A stretch of 64,000 nt of DNA from Paracoccus ravus. Lineage in GTDB: Bacteria > Pseudomonadota > Alphaproteobacteria > Rhodobacterales > Rhodobacteraceae. The position numbers and the translations under genes were made by a program. Where the stretch lies: NCBI RefSeq assembly GCF_004522175.1, contig NZ_SDEB01000005.1:1-64000 (forward strand), read 5' to 3'. Below are positions 43,900 to 52,896 of the stretch, in pieces. The notes under the pieces are model-generated. The model was not told where the DNA came from and searched no databases. It was given only the letters and a program-made list of their open reading frames with translations. How positions within the stretch are numbered: the first letter of the stretch is position 1; each line of letters begins with the position of its first letter.

Positions 43900-45620
43900 C
43901 AGATCCGGTCCCTTGTCATCGCGGCGTCGGCCGCAGGAAAATCGCCCATGAGTTGCGGTTTCAGCCCGGCATTGCGCAGGCGCTGCAAGAACCGCCCCAT
44001 GCCGGCAATCTCGCGCATCTGCGGCAGGTTTGCAGCCGCTTCCGGATCACCCCCGAGTTCGCGCAGGACATTGCGCAGGATGCCCGCAGGTCTTGCGCAG
44101 AAATCGCCCAGATCCCAGATCCCCGTCCGCGCCTTGAGCCAGACCGAGTTCAGGACCTCGATCTGGGCCAGTTCGATCCTTTGCAGTCGTGCGGCGGCCC
44201 TGCGGATATCGTCAAAGGGCATCCCGGAATGCAAGAGCGGCACCGCCCAGGCCCCGGTGATCACAAGGATGCGGGCATTCGGGTCTGTCGCCATGAACCA
44301 GTTCAGGCTTTGCGCGTCGCGCGGGCTGAACTGCATCACCTGCATCCGGCCCGAGATGCGGATCAGGTTCGAGATGAAGCCGCGTGGATCGAGATCGCGC
44401 AGGGCGGCACTGTCCGAGAGCCCGCCGGGTCCGATCTCGCCCCGGCCGAGGAACTCGACCCGCTCGGCTGCCATGACATGGCCATGCACATCCGCATCTA
44501 TCCGCTCCGAAAGCCAGCTTTCGAAATCGGGGAACAGGTCCGAAAATCCCTGCATCACCACATAAGGCCCCGAGGTCTTGCCGTTTTCCTTGTCCCGGAG
44601 CGGGAAGCGGCTCTGCATGTAGAGCCCGGGCCGACCCAGCCTTCTGCGTGCCACCGCTTGGGAAAAGATGCGTTCGACCCGCTCGGGCTGGGGCTCGGCG
44701 GGCGAAGGCTCGCCCTGCAGCGGGCGCGGGAAATGCGACAAGAGCGCGGATGCCTCGGGCCAGATCTTGCGCGCCACGAAGCAGCGCGATTCCTCGAGCA
44801 ACTGCCGGTGGTCATTGTAGAATACATAGGGCTTGCCCTGTTCGTCGAACTTGGCAAGCGTTAGGGAGCGGCTTTCGATCCGGGTCGAATGGCGCCGCAC
44901 AAGGGTCTGGAAATAGCTCTCGTCGGGGATCCAGACATGATTGAAATACCGGTCGAACTCGTCGCGGCGGTGATCGGTCAGGATGCTGTTCAGGGTAGGC
45001 CGGGTCAGACACCACCATTGCGAGCCCAGATGGGGAACCAGCCCATCCGGAATGCGCCGGGACAGGTTCCAGCGCCGCTGGAGATCGACCAGCCGGTCGA
45101 ACAGCTTCTTGTTGCGGCGAAAGCCGATCGGAAAGCGCAGGGTAAAGCGCTCCTCGTTCAGCCCGCCCATGGTCCAACCCACATCCTCGGCCGTGACGCT
45201 CTCGATGAAATCCCGGTTGGGATGCTGTGCCAAAAAAGCCAGCAGATCCGCCACGGGCCGCAAGGGCAGGCATGTCCCAGAGACGACCATGACATGGGTC
45301 ACGTCCTCGAACCGGTCCAGCATCAGTTCGGCCGCGTCCAGCGTCGCCCGGACCAGGCTGAACCGGCCCCATTCGCAGGCCTGACGCCGTGAAAAGACGA
45401 TGTCGCCATGCGCGGCCAGATCGCTGCGCATGGTCGCCACCTCATCGGCATGGACCTTGGCGTCGATATGGACGACAAGCGCCGCCCCGCCCCTCGCCCA
45501 GATCTCGGCCATGCGCGTCGCGAGCGGCAAGGCGGTATGACACAGCATGATGATGCCAAGGCGGGGGCCGCCGGCCTGTTGCTGCGGGCTGGCCGCAATC
45601 TCGAACGGGCGCTGGTTCAT
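43899..45620 (-). CDS. GT14-type (core-2/I-branching) beta-glycosyltransferase with C-terminal DUF5928
   Basis: The 573-aa product has a GT14-like N-domain (about 20-265): GIIMLCHTALPLATRMAEIW, VVHIDAKVHADEV, VSGTCLPLRPVADLLAFL, GSQWWCLTRPTLNSIL and FNHVWIPDESYFQTLV. GT14 enzymes transfer GlcNAc or xylose. The remaining 300 residues match the extension seen in rhodobacterial members, called DUF5928 from memory. ATG 45620 overlaps the end of the GT2 gene by 4 bases; the frame to 45695 is not needed. Confidence 0.75.
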   Translation of the reverse strand: MNQRPFEIAASPQQQAGGPRLGIIMLCHTALPLATRMAEIWARGGAALVVHIDAKVHADEVATMRSDLAAHGDIVFSRRQACEWGRFSLVRATLDAAELMLDRFEDVTHVMVVSGTCLPLRPVADLLAFLAQHPNRDFIESVTAEDVGWTMGGLNEERFTLRFPIGFRRNKKLFDRLVDLQRRWNLSRRIPDGLVPHLGSQWWCLTRPTLNSILTDHRRDEFDRYFNHVWIPDESYFQTLVRRHSTRIESRSLTLAKFDEQGKPYVFYNDHRQLLEESRCFVARKIWPEASALLSHFPRPLQGEPSPAEPQPERVERIFSQAVARRRLGRPGLYMQSRFPLRDKENGKTSGPYVVMQGFSDLFPDFESWLSERIDADVHGHVMAAERVEFLGRGEIGPGGLSDSAALRDLDPRGFISNLIRISGRMQVMQFSPRDAQSLNWFMATDPNARILVITGAWAVPLLHSGMPFDDIRRAAARLQRIELAQIEVLNSVWLKARTGIWDLGDFCARPAGILRNVLRELGGDPEAAANLPQMREIAGMGRFLQRLRNAGLKPQLMGDFPAADAAMTRDRI

Positions 45621-46648
45621 GCCCAATTCCCCTTCGAGATCAGCCCGAGATCCTCGAGTTGGCGCCAGCCCTCGTAGCGGCGCGATTCCGGGCACCAGAA
45701 ATCCTGCGCCTGGTTCAAACCCGAATGATAGGCCATGTATTCCTGACTGTCCGCATAATGCTGGCGACGCTCCAGTTCCTCGGCGGATTTGCCGACGAAG
45801 GTCGAAAGAAACTTGGCATGTAGCAGACAGCCCGAAGCCTTTTCGCCGCCATCCTCATCATAGACGACATTCAGCGATCGCGGCAGTAGCATATGCGTCG
45901 AACTGGCATAGGCATAGCCGCGCTCCCAGCGCACCAGCGGGATCTTGTTCAGCGCCGGGCTCTTTTCAGGCTCGTCCCGGAAAAACACGCGGCTTCTCGG
46001 TCCGCCCTGAATCCACAGATTGGTATATTCCGCATTCTTGCGGATCGTGTAATTCGCCGGGTCGAACCAGGCCGCGATCTGGAACGGATCCTGCCCCTCG
46101 CGATAGGATTGCTCGTCCAGCCCTCCCTTGGGATACATGTCGAGCAGCATCGCGGAAAAAGATTTGATCGCCGAGGCATCCAGCCAATCCGTCAGCGCCC
46201 TGAGCGGGCGGGTATCGTGATGCGGATAGACCAGGAACTCGTCGGGATCGACGGTCAGGCACCAATGCCCGCGCCCATAGCGGAACAGCAGCCAGTTCAG
46301 CCAATCCATGCCGAAGCGCGAATCCTTGTAACTGGCATTCGTCGTCCAAAGCGAGACATCTGGCTCTTGGGCCAGATATTCGGCACCGCCATCGGTCGAG
46401 CCATTGTCGACGATCAGGAAATGCTGGACACCTTTCTGGCGATAGTAATCCAGAAAATAGGGCAGCCGGACCTTTTCGTTCCGCATCGACATGAACAGCA
46501 GGATGTCCCGGCCGCGAATGCGTTTCGTACGGTCAGAGATCGGCCTGAGCCGATGGCGACGCCGGATCGCCCGCGCCAGAAGCCATTGTCGGCGGGCGCG
46601 AAGGCGGAACTTTCTGCGAAACGTCCTGAAAATTCGCGACACGGTCAT
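45617..46648 (-). CDS. Glycosyltransferase family 2 protein (DUF4422/GT92-like type)
   Basis: The 343-aa protein has a basic N-terminus and a GT-A domain with SMRNEKVRLPYFLDYYRQKGVQ, FLIVDNGSTDGG, and the metal-binding region HWCLTVDPDEFLVYP. This MRNE...LPYFLDYYR type is frequent in rhodobacterial capsule and exopolysaccharide loci. Sugar specificity is unknown. Spaced 6 bp after the GT4 gene. Confidence 0.8.
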   Translation of the reverse strand: MTVSRIFRTFRRKFRLRARRQWLLARAIRRRHRLRPISDRTKRIRGRDILLFMSMRNEKVRLPYFLDYYRQKGVQHFLIVDNGSTDGGAEYLAQEPDVSLWTTNASYKDSRFGMDWLNWLLFRYGRGHWCLTVDPDEFLVYPHHDTRPLRALTDWLDASAIKSFSAMLLDMYPKGGLDEQSYREGQDPFQIAAWFDPANYTIRKNAEYTNLWIQGGPRSRVFFRDEPEKSPALNKIPLVRWERGYAYASSTHMLLPRSLNVVYDEDGGEKASGCLLHAKFLSTFVGKSAEELERRQHYADSQEYMAYHSGLNQAQDFWCPESRRYEGWRQLEDLGLISKGNWA

Positions 46649-46654
46649 TCTTCG

Positions 46655-47923
46655 CTATTTTCGAGTGGCATATCCCGGCAGCTGGCGGGCACGCAATCCT
46701 TCGATCACGCAACCGCGCACAAGATCGAAATGTGATTGCCATTGGGGCACAGTCAGCGGCGAAAGCCGCAGCGGCAGCGCGCCTGCAAGCAACGACACCG
46801 AGCCCGCCCAGGCCCGGTGATCGTCGGCAGAGAGGTAGCGCGCATAATCGCCCAAAATCTCGCGTGCGACGGGCAATGGGCTGCAGATCACAGGTACGCC
46901 ACGTGCTGCCGCTTCGGTCAGCGGCAGGCCGAATCCCTCGGCACGGCTGGGCATCAGCAAGGCATGGCAACGATCAAGCAGCGCCGCGACTGCAGCGTCG
47001 TCGAGCCCGGAAAGCTCGCGCACCGCGCCATTCGGTGCAAGGCGGTCTAGGCGGGCGAATGTCTCGTGGTTCTCCCAGCCCCGGCGGCCGATGATGAAAA
47101 GGCGTGGCAGACGGGCAGCGGGAAGCCTTCGGGCCAGTTCTTCCCATGCATCGAGCAGCAGCGCATGATTCTTGCGGGGTTCGATCGTTCCCAGTGTCAC
47201 GAAGAAGGGCCGCGACAGGTCCAGCCCCTCTGGCAGCCCTGAGGGATCGGGCGGCACGAGCCGCGTTCCGATGGGCGCTGTCGTCACGGCGGCCGTCTCG
47301 GCAAGATGCAATGCCTTGCGCCAGCGGATGAGATCGGCGCGGCTCGCCTCTGAAATGCTGAGCAGCCCGTCAGCCTGCGAGACCGAGCCCGCGAAGCGTT
47401 CGCGAAATCTTTCGGACTGGCCCTTGCGCGTGAATTCCGGGTGGTCCAGCGGGATCGTGTCATGGATCATCAGAACACGCAGCAAGGGATCAAGCCTTGC
47501 CCAGAGCCGCTTGTCCAGATTGCTATGGCCGACATTCAGATAGGCGAGGTCCGGACCCATTCGCCGAAGGGCTTCGTCGGCGATCCCCCGCCCGGTCCGG
47601 TCGCTCGTCAAGAGCGCCATCTCTCGAAGAAGCGGCTCTGCACGCATCGCGGCGCTGGTTCTGCCACGCCAGCGGTCGAGCATCGCCGCCTTGGGCAGAT
47701 CGGCCATATCGCCGTCCAGCCATTGCCGGATCCTGTCACCTGCATGGGCCGGAAGCAGCAATTGTGCCCGTCGGGCGCGGGCCAGCAAAAGATGGGGGGT
47801 CGCGGTAACGGAAAGATGAGCCAGCCATTCCGCCTCGACTCGGTCGATTCCGGTGGCTGGCCCTCGTCCCAGGCGCGAGATCAGGCGCGATACATCCAGC
47901 AGGAACGCCGGTTCAGCGCTCAT
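46655..47923 (-). CDS. Glycosyltransferase family 1/4 protein
   Basis: The 422-aa GT-B enzyme has an N-terminal acceptor domain starting LLDVSRLISRLGRGPATGIDRVE, the donor-domain signature FVTLGTIEPRKNHALLLDAW, and the E-x7-E-type motif PSRAEGFGLPLTEAAARGVPVI. It probably uses a UDP- or GDP-sugar. It overlaps the 3' end of galE by 11 bases. Confidence 0.85.
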   Translation of the reverse strand: MSAEPAFLLDVSRLISRLGRGPATGIDRVEAEWLAHLSVTATPHLLLARARRAQLLLPAHAGDRIRQWLDGDMADLPKAAMLDRWRGRTSAAMRAEPLLREMALLTSDRTGRGIADEALRRMGPDLAYLNVGHSNLDKRLWARLDPLLRVLMIHDTIPLDHPEFTRKGQSERFRERFAGSVSQADGLLSISEASRADLIRWRKALHLAETAAVTTAPIGTRLVPPDPSGLPEGLDLSRPFFVTLGTIEPRKNHALLLDAWEELARRLPAARLPRLFIIGRRGWENHETFARLDRLAPNGAVRELSGLDDAAVAALLDRCHALLMPSRAEGFGLPLTEAAARGVPVICSPLPVAREILGDYARYLSADDHRAWAGSVSLLAGALPLRLSPLTVPQWQSHFDLVRGCVIEGLRARQLPGYATRK

Positions 47924-48911
47924 ATCCGCCGTTCTGGTGCCAGCGCCAGGCGTCCGCGATCATCTGCGGCAGCGTCGAGCGCGCGGGGGTCCAGCCCAGG
48001 ACCGAGATCGCCTTTTCGCTGCCCGAGACCAGCTTGACGGCGTCGCCTCCTCGACGGGGCCCCTCGATCATCGGAACCGGGCGATTGGTGACATGACGCG
48101 AGTGATCGATGACCTCACGCACCGAGAAACCGTTCCCGGTCCCCAGGCAGAACACCTCCTGGGTGCCGTCCGGAACCTGTCCGCCCAGCAGATGCTTGAG
48201 GCCCAGCACATGCGCATCGACCAAATCCATGACATGGACATAATCGCGGATGCATGTCCCGTCCGCCGTCGGATAGTCGGTGCCATGGATGGTCAGCGCG
48301 TCCCGCTTGCCGTCGATCGCGTCGAGGATCAGCGGAATGAGATGGGTCTCGGGCTGATGAAACTCGCCCACTTCGCCCTCGGGATCGGCACCCGCCACGT
48401 TGAAATAACGGAAAATCACCGAGCGCAGCCCGTCCGAGGCGCCGAAATCACGCAGCATGTCCTCGATCGCGCGCTTGCTCGCGCCATAGGCGTTCAAGGG
48501 CGTCTGCGCCGTCCCTTCGTCCAGCACGACCCCATCATGATCGCCATAGGTCGCGCAGGTCGAGGAAAAGACGAAGTTGCGAATGCCTGCGGCCAGCGCC
48601 GCCTCGATCAGGTTGAGCGAGGCCGAGACATTCCCGCGCCAGTATTTTCCCGGCTCGCGCATCGCCTCACCCACCTGGCTCAGCGCCGCGAAATGCATCA
48701 CCGCAACCGGCTTGTGACGGGACAGCACCTCGTCGAGCCGCGCGCGATCCATCAGATCGCCCTGCTCAAAGGGCCCGAATCTGACGGCATCCTGCCAGCC
48801 GGTGCAGAGATTGTCATAAGTGACCGGGATGAACCCGGCATTGCGCAGCGCCTTGCAGGCATGCGAGCCGATATAGCCCGCGCCGCCCGTCACCAGAACC
48901 GTTTGAGACAT
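47913..48911 (-). CDS. galE: UDP-glucose 4-epimerase
   Basis: GalE interconverts UDP-glucose and UDP-galactose with bound NAD. The 332-aa product has the Rossmann start VLVTGGAGYIGSHACKAL, the FSSTCATYGDHDG serine region with YGASKRAIEDML (YxxxK), and the GTDYPTADGTCIRDYVHVMDL motif diagnostic for GalE. It starts directly after the galU stop with no gap. Confidence 0.93.
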   Translation of the reverse strand: MSQTVLVTGGAGYIGSHACKALRNAGFIPVTYDNLCTGWQDAVRFGPFEQGDLMDRARLDEVLSRHKPVAVMHFAALSQVGEAMREPGKYWRGNVSASLNLIEAALAAGIRNFVFSSTCATYGDHDGVVLDEGTAQTPLNAYGASKRAIEDMLRDFGASDGLRSVIFRYFNVAGADPEGEVGEFHQPETHLIPLILDAIDGKRDALTIHGTDYPTADGTCIRDYVHVMDLVDAHVLGLKHLLGGQVPDGTQEVFCLGTGNGFSVREVIDHSRHVTNRPVPMIEGPRRGGDAVKLVSGSEKAISVLGWTPARSTLPQMIADAWRWHQNGGYER

Positions 48912-49802
48912 TTATTCGGCGGCCTTCCGGATCGACATCACATCGGCCAGATATTCGCCGAACTCATCCTTGAGTTCTTCGCGCGCGAGGCCGAAGGCGA
49001 CCGTTGCTTGCAGGAAACCCGCCTTGGAGCCACAATCGAACCGCTGGCCGCGGAAGCGCAGGCCAAAGACATCGCGGCCTTCCTCGATCTCATCCGCGAT
49101 CGCATCGGTTAACTGGATCTCGCCGCCCGCACCCTGTTTGAGCTTGTTGAGGTTTTCCATCACGCTCGGGGCAAGGATGTAGCGCCCGATCACCGCGAGG
49201 TTCGAGGGCGGGTTCTCCTTGGGCTTCTCGACCATGCCGCGGGCGCGGACGATCGCGCCCATATCCTCGGCCACGTCGAGCACGCCATAGGATTTGGTCT
49301 TTTCCATCGGGACTTCCATCGTGGCAACCATGGTGCCCCCGGTTTCCTGATAGGCCTCGATCATCTGCTGCAGGCATGGCGGCTCGCCCATGATCACGTC
49401 ATCGGTCAGGATTACCGCAACCGCTTCGTCATGAACCAGGCGCCGCGCGCACCAGACCGCGTGGCCCAACCCAAGCGCCTTGTGCTGTCGGACATAAGCA
49501 ATTGCTCCGGAATCCATATTGGTCGAGCGCAGCAATTCCAGCAGATCAATCTTGCCGGATTTCTTCAGACTGGATTCCAATTCATGCGAATGATCGAAAT
49601 AATCCTCGAGCGCACCCTTGCCGCGCGAGGTGACAAAGATGAATTCCTCGATCCCTGCGGCGCGCGCCTCGTCAATGGCATATTGAATCAGGGGACGGTC
49701 AACCAAGGTCATGATCTCCTTGGGAACGCTTTTGGTCGCCGGCAAAAAGCGGGTTCCCAATCCTGCGACGGGGAAGATTGCCTTTGTTACTTTGCGACTC
49801 AT
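48912..49802 (-). CDS. galU: UTP-glucose-1-phosphate uridylyltransferase
   Basis: GalU makes UDP-glucose, the precursor for GalE and the glycosyltransferases downstream. The 296-aa enzyme has the pyrophosphorylase signature FPVAGLGTRFLPATKSVPKEI, the VDRPLIQYAIDEA helix and VEKPKENPPSNLAVIGRYIL. ATG 49802 has an AGGAGA site, and a promoter lies at 49839-49867; the frame to 49898 runs through that promoter. First gene of the six-gene glycan operon. Confidence 0.93.
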   Translation of the reverse strand: MSRKVTKAIFPVAGLGTRFLPATKSVPKEIMTLVDRPLIQYAIDEARAAGIEEFIFVTSRGKGALEDYFDHSHELESSLKKSGKIDLLELLRSTNMDSGAIAYVRQHKALGLGHAVWCARRLVHDEAVAVILTDDVIMGEPPCLQQMIEAYQETGGTMVATMEVPMEKTKSYGVLDVAEDMGAIVRARGMVEKPKENPPSNLAVIGRYILAPSVMENLNKLKQGAGGEIQLTDAIADEIEEGRDVFGLRFRGQRFDCGSKAGFLQATVAFGLAREELKDEFGEYLADVMSIRKAAE

Positions 49803-49838
49803 GGATCTGGTCTCCTGATTTCTGCCCGGTCCGGCAAC

Positions 49839-49867
49839 ATTATCGCCCTTTGTCGACGGTTGCACAA
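49839..49867 (-). promoter_or_regulatory. Sigma-70-type promoter for galU and the glycan operon
   Basis: On the minus strand, TTGTGC (49867-49862) and GATAAT (49844-49839) are separated by 17 bp and lie about 37 bp before the galU start codon. Confidence 0.55.
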
Positions 49868-49949
49868 CAACACCCAATAACGCGGAGCAGTTAGACATGT
49901 TTCCGATAAAATCTTCTGTGGCAAGAAGAACCGGCAGTTTTCCGCACAG

Positions 49950-51161
49950 TCAACGCTGCAATGCAGCAAAATGTACATATTCCCGTTCCGCACGCTGCTC
50001 CCGTGACAAGAGCATGACCGTCGGATCGCCCGGAAGCGAGCTGCCCCATACCCCGCCGACCTGCTCCCACCAGCCCTCGGGCCGCAGGACCCGACGATGC
50101 GGCAGAAAGCTTGGCGAAAAGAGGATAATCGCGACCGGTTGACCGTCGGCCACGGCCCGCGCCGCCCTTTCCCGAAGCCGAGCGGCTTGCCAGTGCCAAC
50201 CAGACAGGAACAAGGCAGACGCGCGGCGCGACGAAATCGGCAAAAGCGGCGGCGGCTCGTCCCTGTCCCATATCGGCACGGGGGGCGGGCCGGCGGACCG
50301 GGCCTCGTTCATTCCCTGCTCAAGGCTCGCAAGGATGGGCGCGACACGAAACGGATCCAGCCGTCCGGCAACCATTTGCCGCAAAAGGCGCTTGCGCTGC
50401 GCATCGGCCAGCCAAGCGACCGATCCGCCATGCCTTGCCGCGAAAAAACAGGTCGAGCGACCGATGGCGCGCAGATCATGAGGAACGCCGACCGCAGCGC
50501 GCGACGCGCCGGGCGCCAGGCCATGAACCACCTCGGCTGCGGGGACCACCGCCGTCAGCCCGTCCGGCCGATGACGCGCCAGGCGCATATTCACGTCGCT
50601 TTCGTCCAGGTGATAGGCAAATGCCGGGTCGAATCCCCCGATCTCGACAAGGGACGACCTTCGGAAGGCGCAATTCGTGCCAAGCGTGCTGACCGGATTG
50701 CCACGCTCGGGGGGCAGCAGCCGCGTTTCGGTCAGCTCGATCGGATAGCAGCGGCCTGAAGGCGTGATCCGCTCGGCGCGGACCTGCCAGGAAAGGCCAT
50801 CTGGACCCCGCGTGAAGCCAGTGGCCGCGACAACCCGCAGGTCGACAAAAGGCGCGCAAAGCGCCCTCACCCAGCCCGGTCCGGCCACCGCATCGTCGTC
50901 GATGAAAAGCACGATCTCGCCCGCCGCCCGAGCCAGTCCCGCATTGCGGGCCGCCGAGATGTTCGGCAGGTCGAAGCTGACTCGCTTGAGGTCAAGATCA
51001 GGGCGGGTGCCGACAGCATCTGGATCCGCGACCAGCACCACCTCGAAACACGGATGGTCCTGCCGTGTCAGGGCCGCAAGGCAGCGGCTCAGCTCAAGCG
51101 GCCGGTGGCGCGAGACGATGACGACCGAAGCCGACAGCGCCTCGGCCCCGCCATTCATCAC
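49950..51161 (-). CDS. Glycosyltransferase family 2 protein
   Basis: The 403-aa protein has a GT-A fold with SVVIVSRHRPLELSRCLAAL, NISAARNAGLARAAGEIVLFIDDDAV (metal-binding DDD) and GTNCAFRRSSLVEIGGFD. A C-terminal extension of about 150 residues is Arg-rich and not recognised. It starts inside the end of kdsB by 4 bases, so it follows kdsB in one operon. Probably a surface-glycan or LPS enzyme. Confidence 0.8.
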   Translation of the reverse strand: MMNGGAEALSASVVIVSRHRPLELSRCLAALTRQDHPCFEVVLVADPDAVGTRPDLDLKRVSFDLPNISAARNAGLARAAGEIVLFIDDDAVAGPGWVRALCAPFVDLRVVAATGFTRGPDGLSWQVRAERITPSGRCYPIELTETRLLPPERGNPVSTLGTNCAFRRSSLVEIGGFDPAFAYHLDESDVNMRLARHRPDGLTAVVPAAEVVHGLAPGASRAAVGVPHDLRAIGRSTCFFAARHGGSVAWLADAQRKRLLRQMVAGRLDPFRVAPILASLEQGMNEARSAGPPPVPIWDRDEPPPLLPISSRRASALFLSGWHWQAARLRERAARAVADGQPVAIILFSPSFLPHRRVLRPEGWWEQVGGVWGSSLPGDPTVMLLSREQRAEREYVHFAALQR

Positions 51162-51958
51162 GCAATGCCCATGCGCTGCATCATTGCCTCGAGTTTGGGG
51201 ACGTCAGAGGGGTTGTTGAGCTCCCAGAACTCACGGCCCCGCGCCTCGACTTCGACGCAGAGCACCTTTCGGCCACGTTCGAGAAAACGAAGCTGTTCGA
51301 GCCCTTCGAGGGATTCCAGCCGGCCTTCGTCCCAGGTCGCATAAGCGGCCAGCGCTTCGGGACGATAGGCATAAACCCCGACATGGTGAAAGACCGGCGT
51401 CGGGTCGCTTGGGCCGAACTCGGCGGCAGCGAAAGGTATCACTTCCTTTGAGAAGTAAAGCCCGCGCCGGTCATGGCCGAAAACTGCCGTCGTCCCGCCG
51501 ACACGCCCCGCCACGCGATCGGCGATCAGTTCCGAGCGCATCGCGCCAGAGCAACGCAGCACGGGGGTCGCGACATCGGCCCCGGCATCCTCGCGCAGAC
51601 CGCGGACCAGCTCTTCGACAAACCATGCCGGCGTGAGGGGAGCGTCGCCCTGAAGGTTCACGACGAGTTCGGGGCAGATGCCCAGATTGGCGACCGCCTC
51701 GGCGCAGCGCTCGGTGCCGTTGCGCGCGGTGGTCGAGGTCATGGCGACCTCGGCCCCGAAGGCCTCGGCATGGTCGCGGATGCGGGCATCGTCGGTCGCG
51801 ACAATGACGCGGTCCACCCCAGCGACCTCGCGGGCCGCCTGCCAGCTGCGCCGGATCAGACTGAGCCCTTCGCCGGTCGCACCGCGCAATTCGACGAGCG
51901 GCTTGCCGGGATAGCGGGTCGAGGCGTGACGCGCCGGGATGACGATGACGACAGACAT
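51158..51958 (-). CDS. kdsB: 3-deoxy-manno-octulosonate cytidylyltransferase
   Basis: KdsB activates Kdo as CMP-Kdo for LPS inner core or capsule. The 266-aa product has the nucleotide-binding IPARHASTRYPGKPLV motif, VATDDARI, NGTERCAEA and LVVNLQGDAPL. It is close to the family length (about 250). It lies 21 bp after cysQ. Confidence 0.85.
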   Translation of the reverse strand: MSVVIVIPARHASTRYPGKPLVELRGATGEGLSLIRRSWQAAREVAGVDRVIVATDDARIRDHAEAFGAEVAMTSTTARNGTERCAEAVANLGICPELVVNLQGDAPLTPAWFVEELVRGLREDAGADVATPVLRCSGAMRSELIADRVAGRVGGTTAVFGHDRRGLYFSKEVIPFAAAEFGPSDPTPVFHHVGVYAYRPEALAAYATWDEGRLESLEGLEQLRFLERGRKVLCVEVEARGREFWELNNPSDVPKLEAMMQRMGIA

Positions 51959-51979
51959 TCTCAGTTCAGCCTTTATGTT

Positions 51980-52777
51980 TCAGTTCTTGACCAGCAGCAC
52001 GCCCGGCGCGAAGGCGATGAAAAAGGGATTCTCAAAGCCCGGCTTGCCGTATGTCAGCGCGGAATGGTCGTCAAATCGCACCACCTCGCCGCCCGCACCG
52101 CGCAACACCGCGTCCCCGGCGGCCGTGTCCCATTCCATCGTCCGGCCGAGCCGCGGATAGAGATCCGCCTCACCCGTGGCAACGAGACAGAATTTCAGCG
52201 ACGATCCCGCCGAGGTCATGTCTCGCACGGCATAACGGTTGATATAGTCATCGGTGGCCGCGTCGCGATGGGATTTCGAGGCCACCACCATGAGGCCGCG
52301 ATTATCAGGCATGGAGTTGACGCCGATGGCATGGACTTCGCCCGGCTTTTCGCCAAACGGACCCTTCTCCTCGACCGCACCGCCATTTGCCGTGGTATAG
52401 AACAGCCTGCCCTTGGCTGGAGCATAGACCACGCCAAGCTTGGGCACGCCATCGACCACATAGGCAATGTTGACCGTGAAATCCCCGCGCCGCTGCACGA
52501 ATTCCTTTGTGCCATCGAGCGGATCGACGATCAGAAAGGTCGAAAGACTTTGGCCATGGGTGGCGGCCTGTTCCTCGGTCACCAGCGGAATATCGGGAAA
52601 GGCCGCGCGCAACCCCTCCGAGATCAGCGCATCCGCAGCCTCGTCGGCCTCGGTCACCGGCGAGGCGTCGGATTTCGCCCGGACCTCGAAATCCTCGGCG
52701 TCATAGATGCGCATGATCTCGTCCCCCGCCTTCAGGGCGAGGCGACGCATCTCGGTAATCATTTGATGAAACGGCAT
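51980..52777 (-). CDS. cysQ: 3'(2'),5'-bisphosphate nucleotidase CysQ
   Basis: CysQ hydrolyses PAP to AMP, clearing the by-product of PAPS-dependent sulfation. The 265-aa inositol-monophosphatase-fold enzyme shows the metal sites in SPVTEADEAAD, LVTEEQA, IVDPLDGTKEF and the final WDTAAGDAVLRGAGG. ATG 52777 is preceded by an AAGGGA site; the frame beyond overlaps the divergent promoter. Its presence near a sulfotransferase gene is consistent with a sulfated glycan. Confidence 0.9.
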   Translation of the reverse strand: MPFHQMITEMRRLALKAGDEIMRIYDAEDFEVRAKSDASPVTEADEAADALISEGLRAAFPDIPLVTEEQAATHGQSLSTFLIVDPLDGTKEFVQRRGDFTVNIAYVVDGVPKLGVVYAPAKGRLFYTTANGGAVEEKGPFGEKPGEVHAIGVNSMPDNRGLMVVASKSHRDAATDDYINRYAVRDMTSAGSSLKFCLVATGEADLYPRLGRTMEWDTAAGDAVLRGAGGEVVRFDDHSALTYGKPGFENPFFIAFAPGVLLVKN

Positions 52778-52810
52778 TGGCTTTCCCTTTGTGCAGGGTG
52801 TGCAGAACGA

Positions 52811-52839
52811 TTGAAGGCGATACCCGGTTTTCTTATGAT
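52811..52839 (+). promoter_or_regulatory. Sigma-70-type promoter for the ABC permease gene
   Basis: TTGAAG at 52811-52816 and TATGAT at 52834-52839 with exactly 17 bp between them, 57 bp before the permease start codon. Confidence 0.6.
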
Positions 52840-52896
52840 GCCACAGAAATCGCGGGGCAAGCGCCGCAACCTCATGTTCCCGTATCAGAGGCAAAG

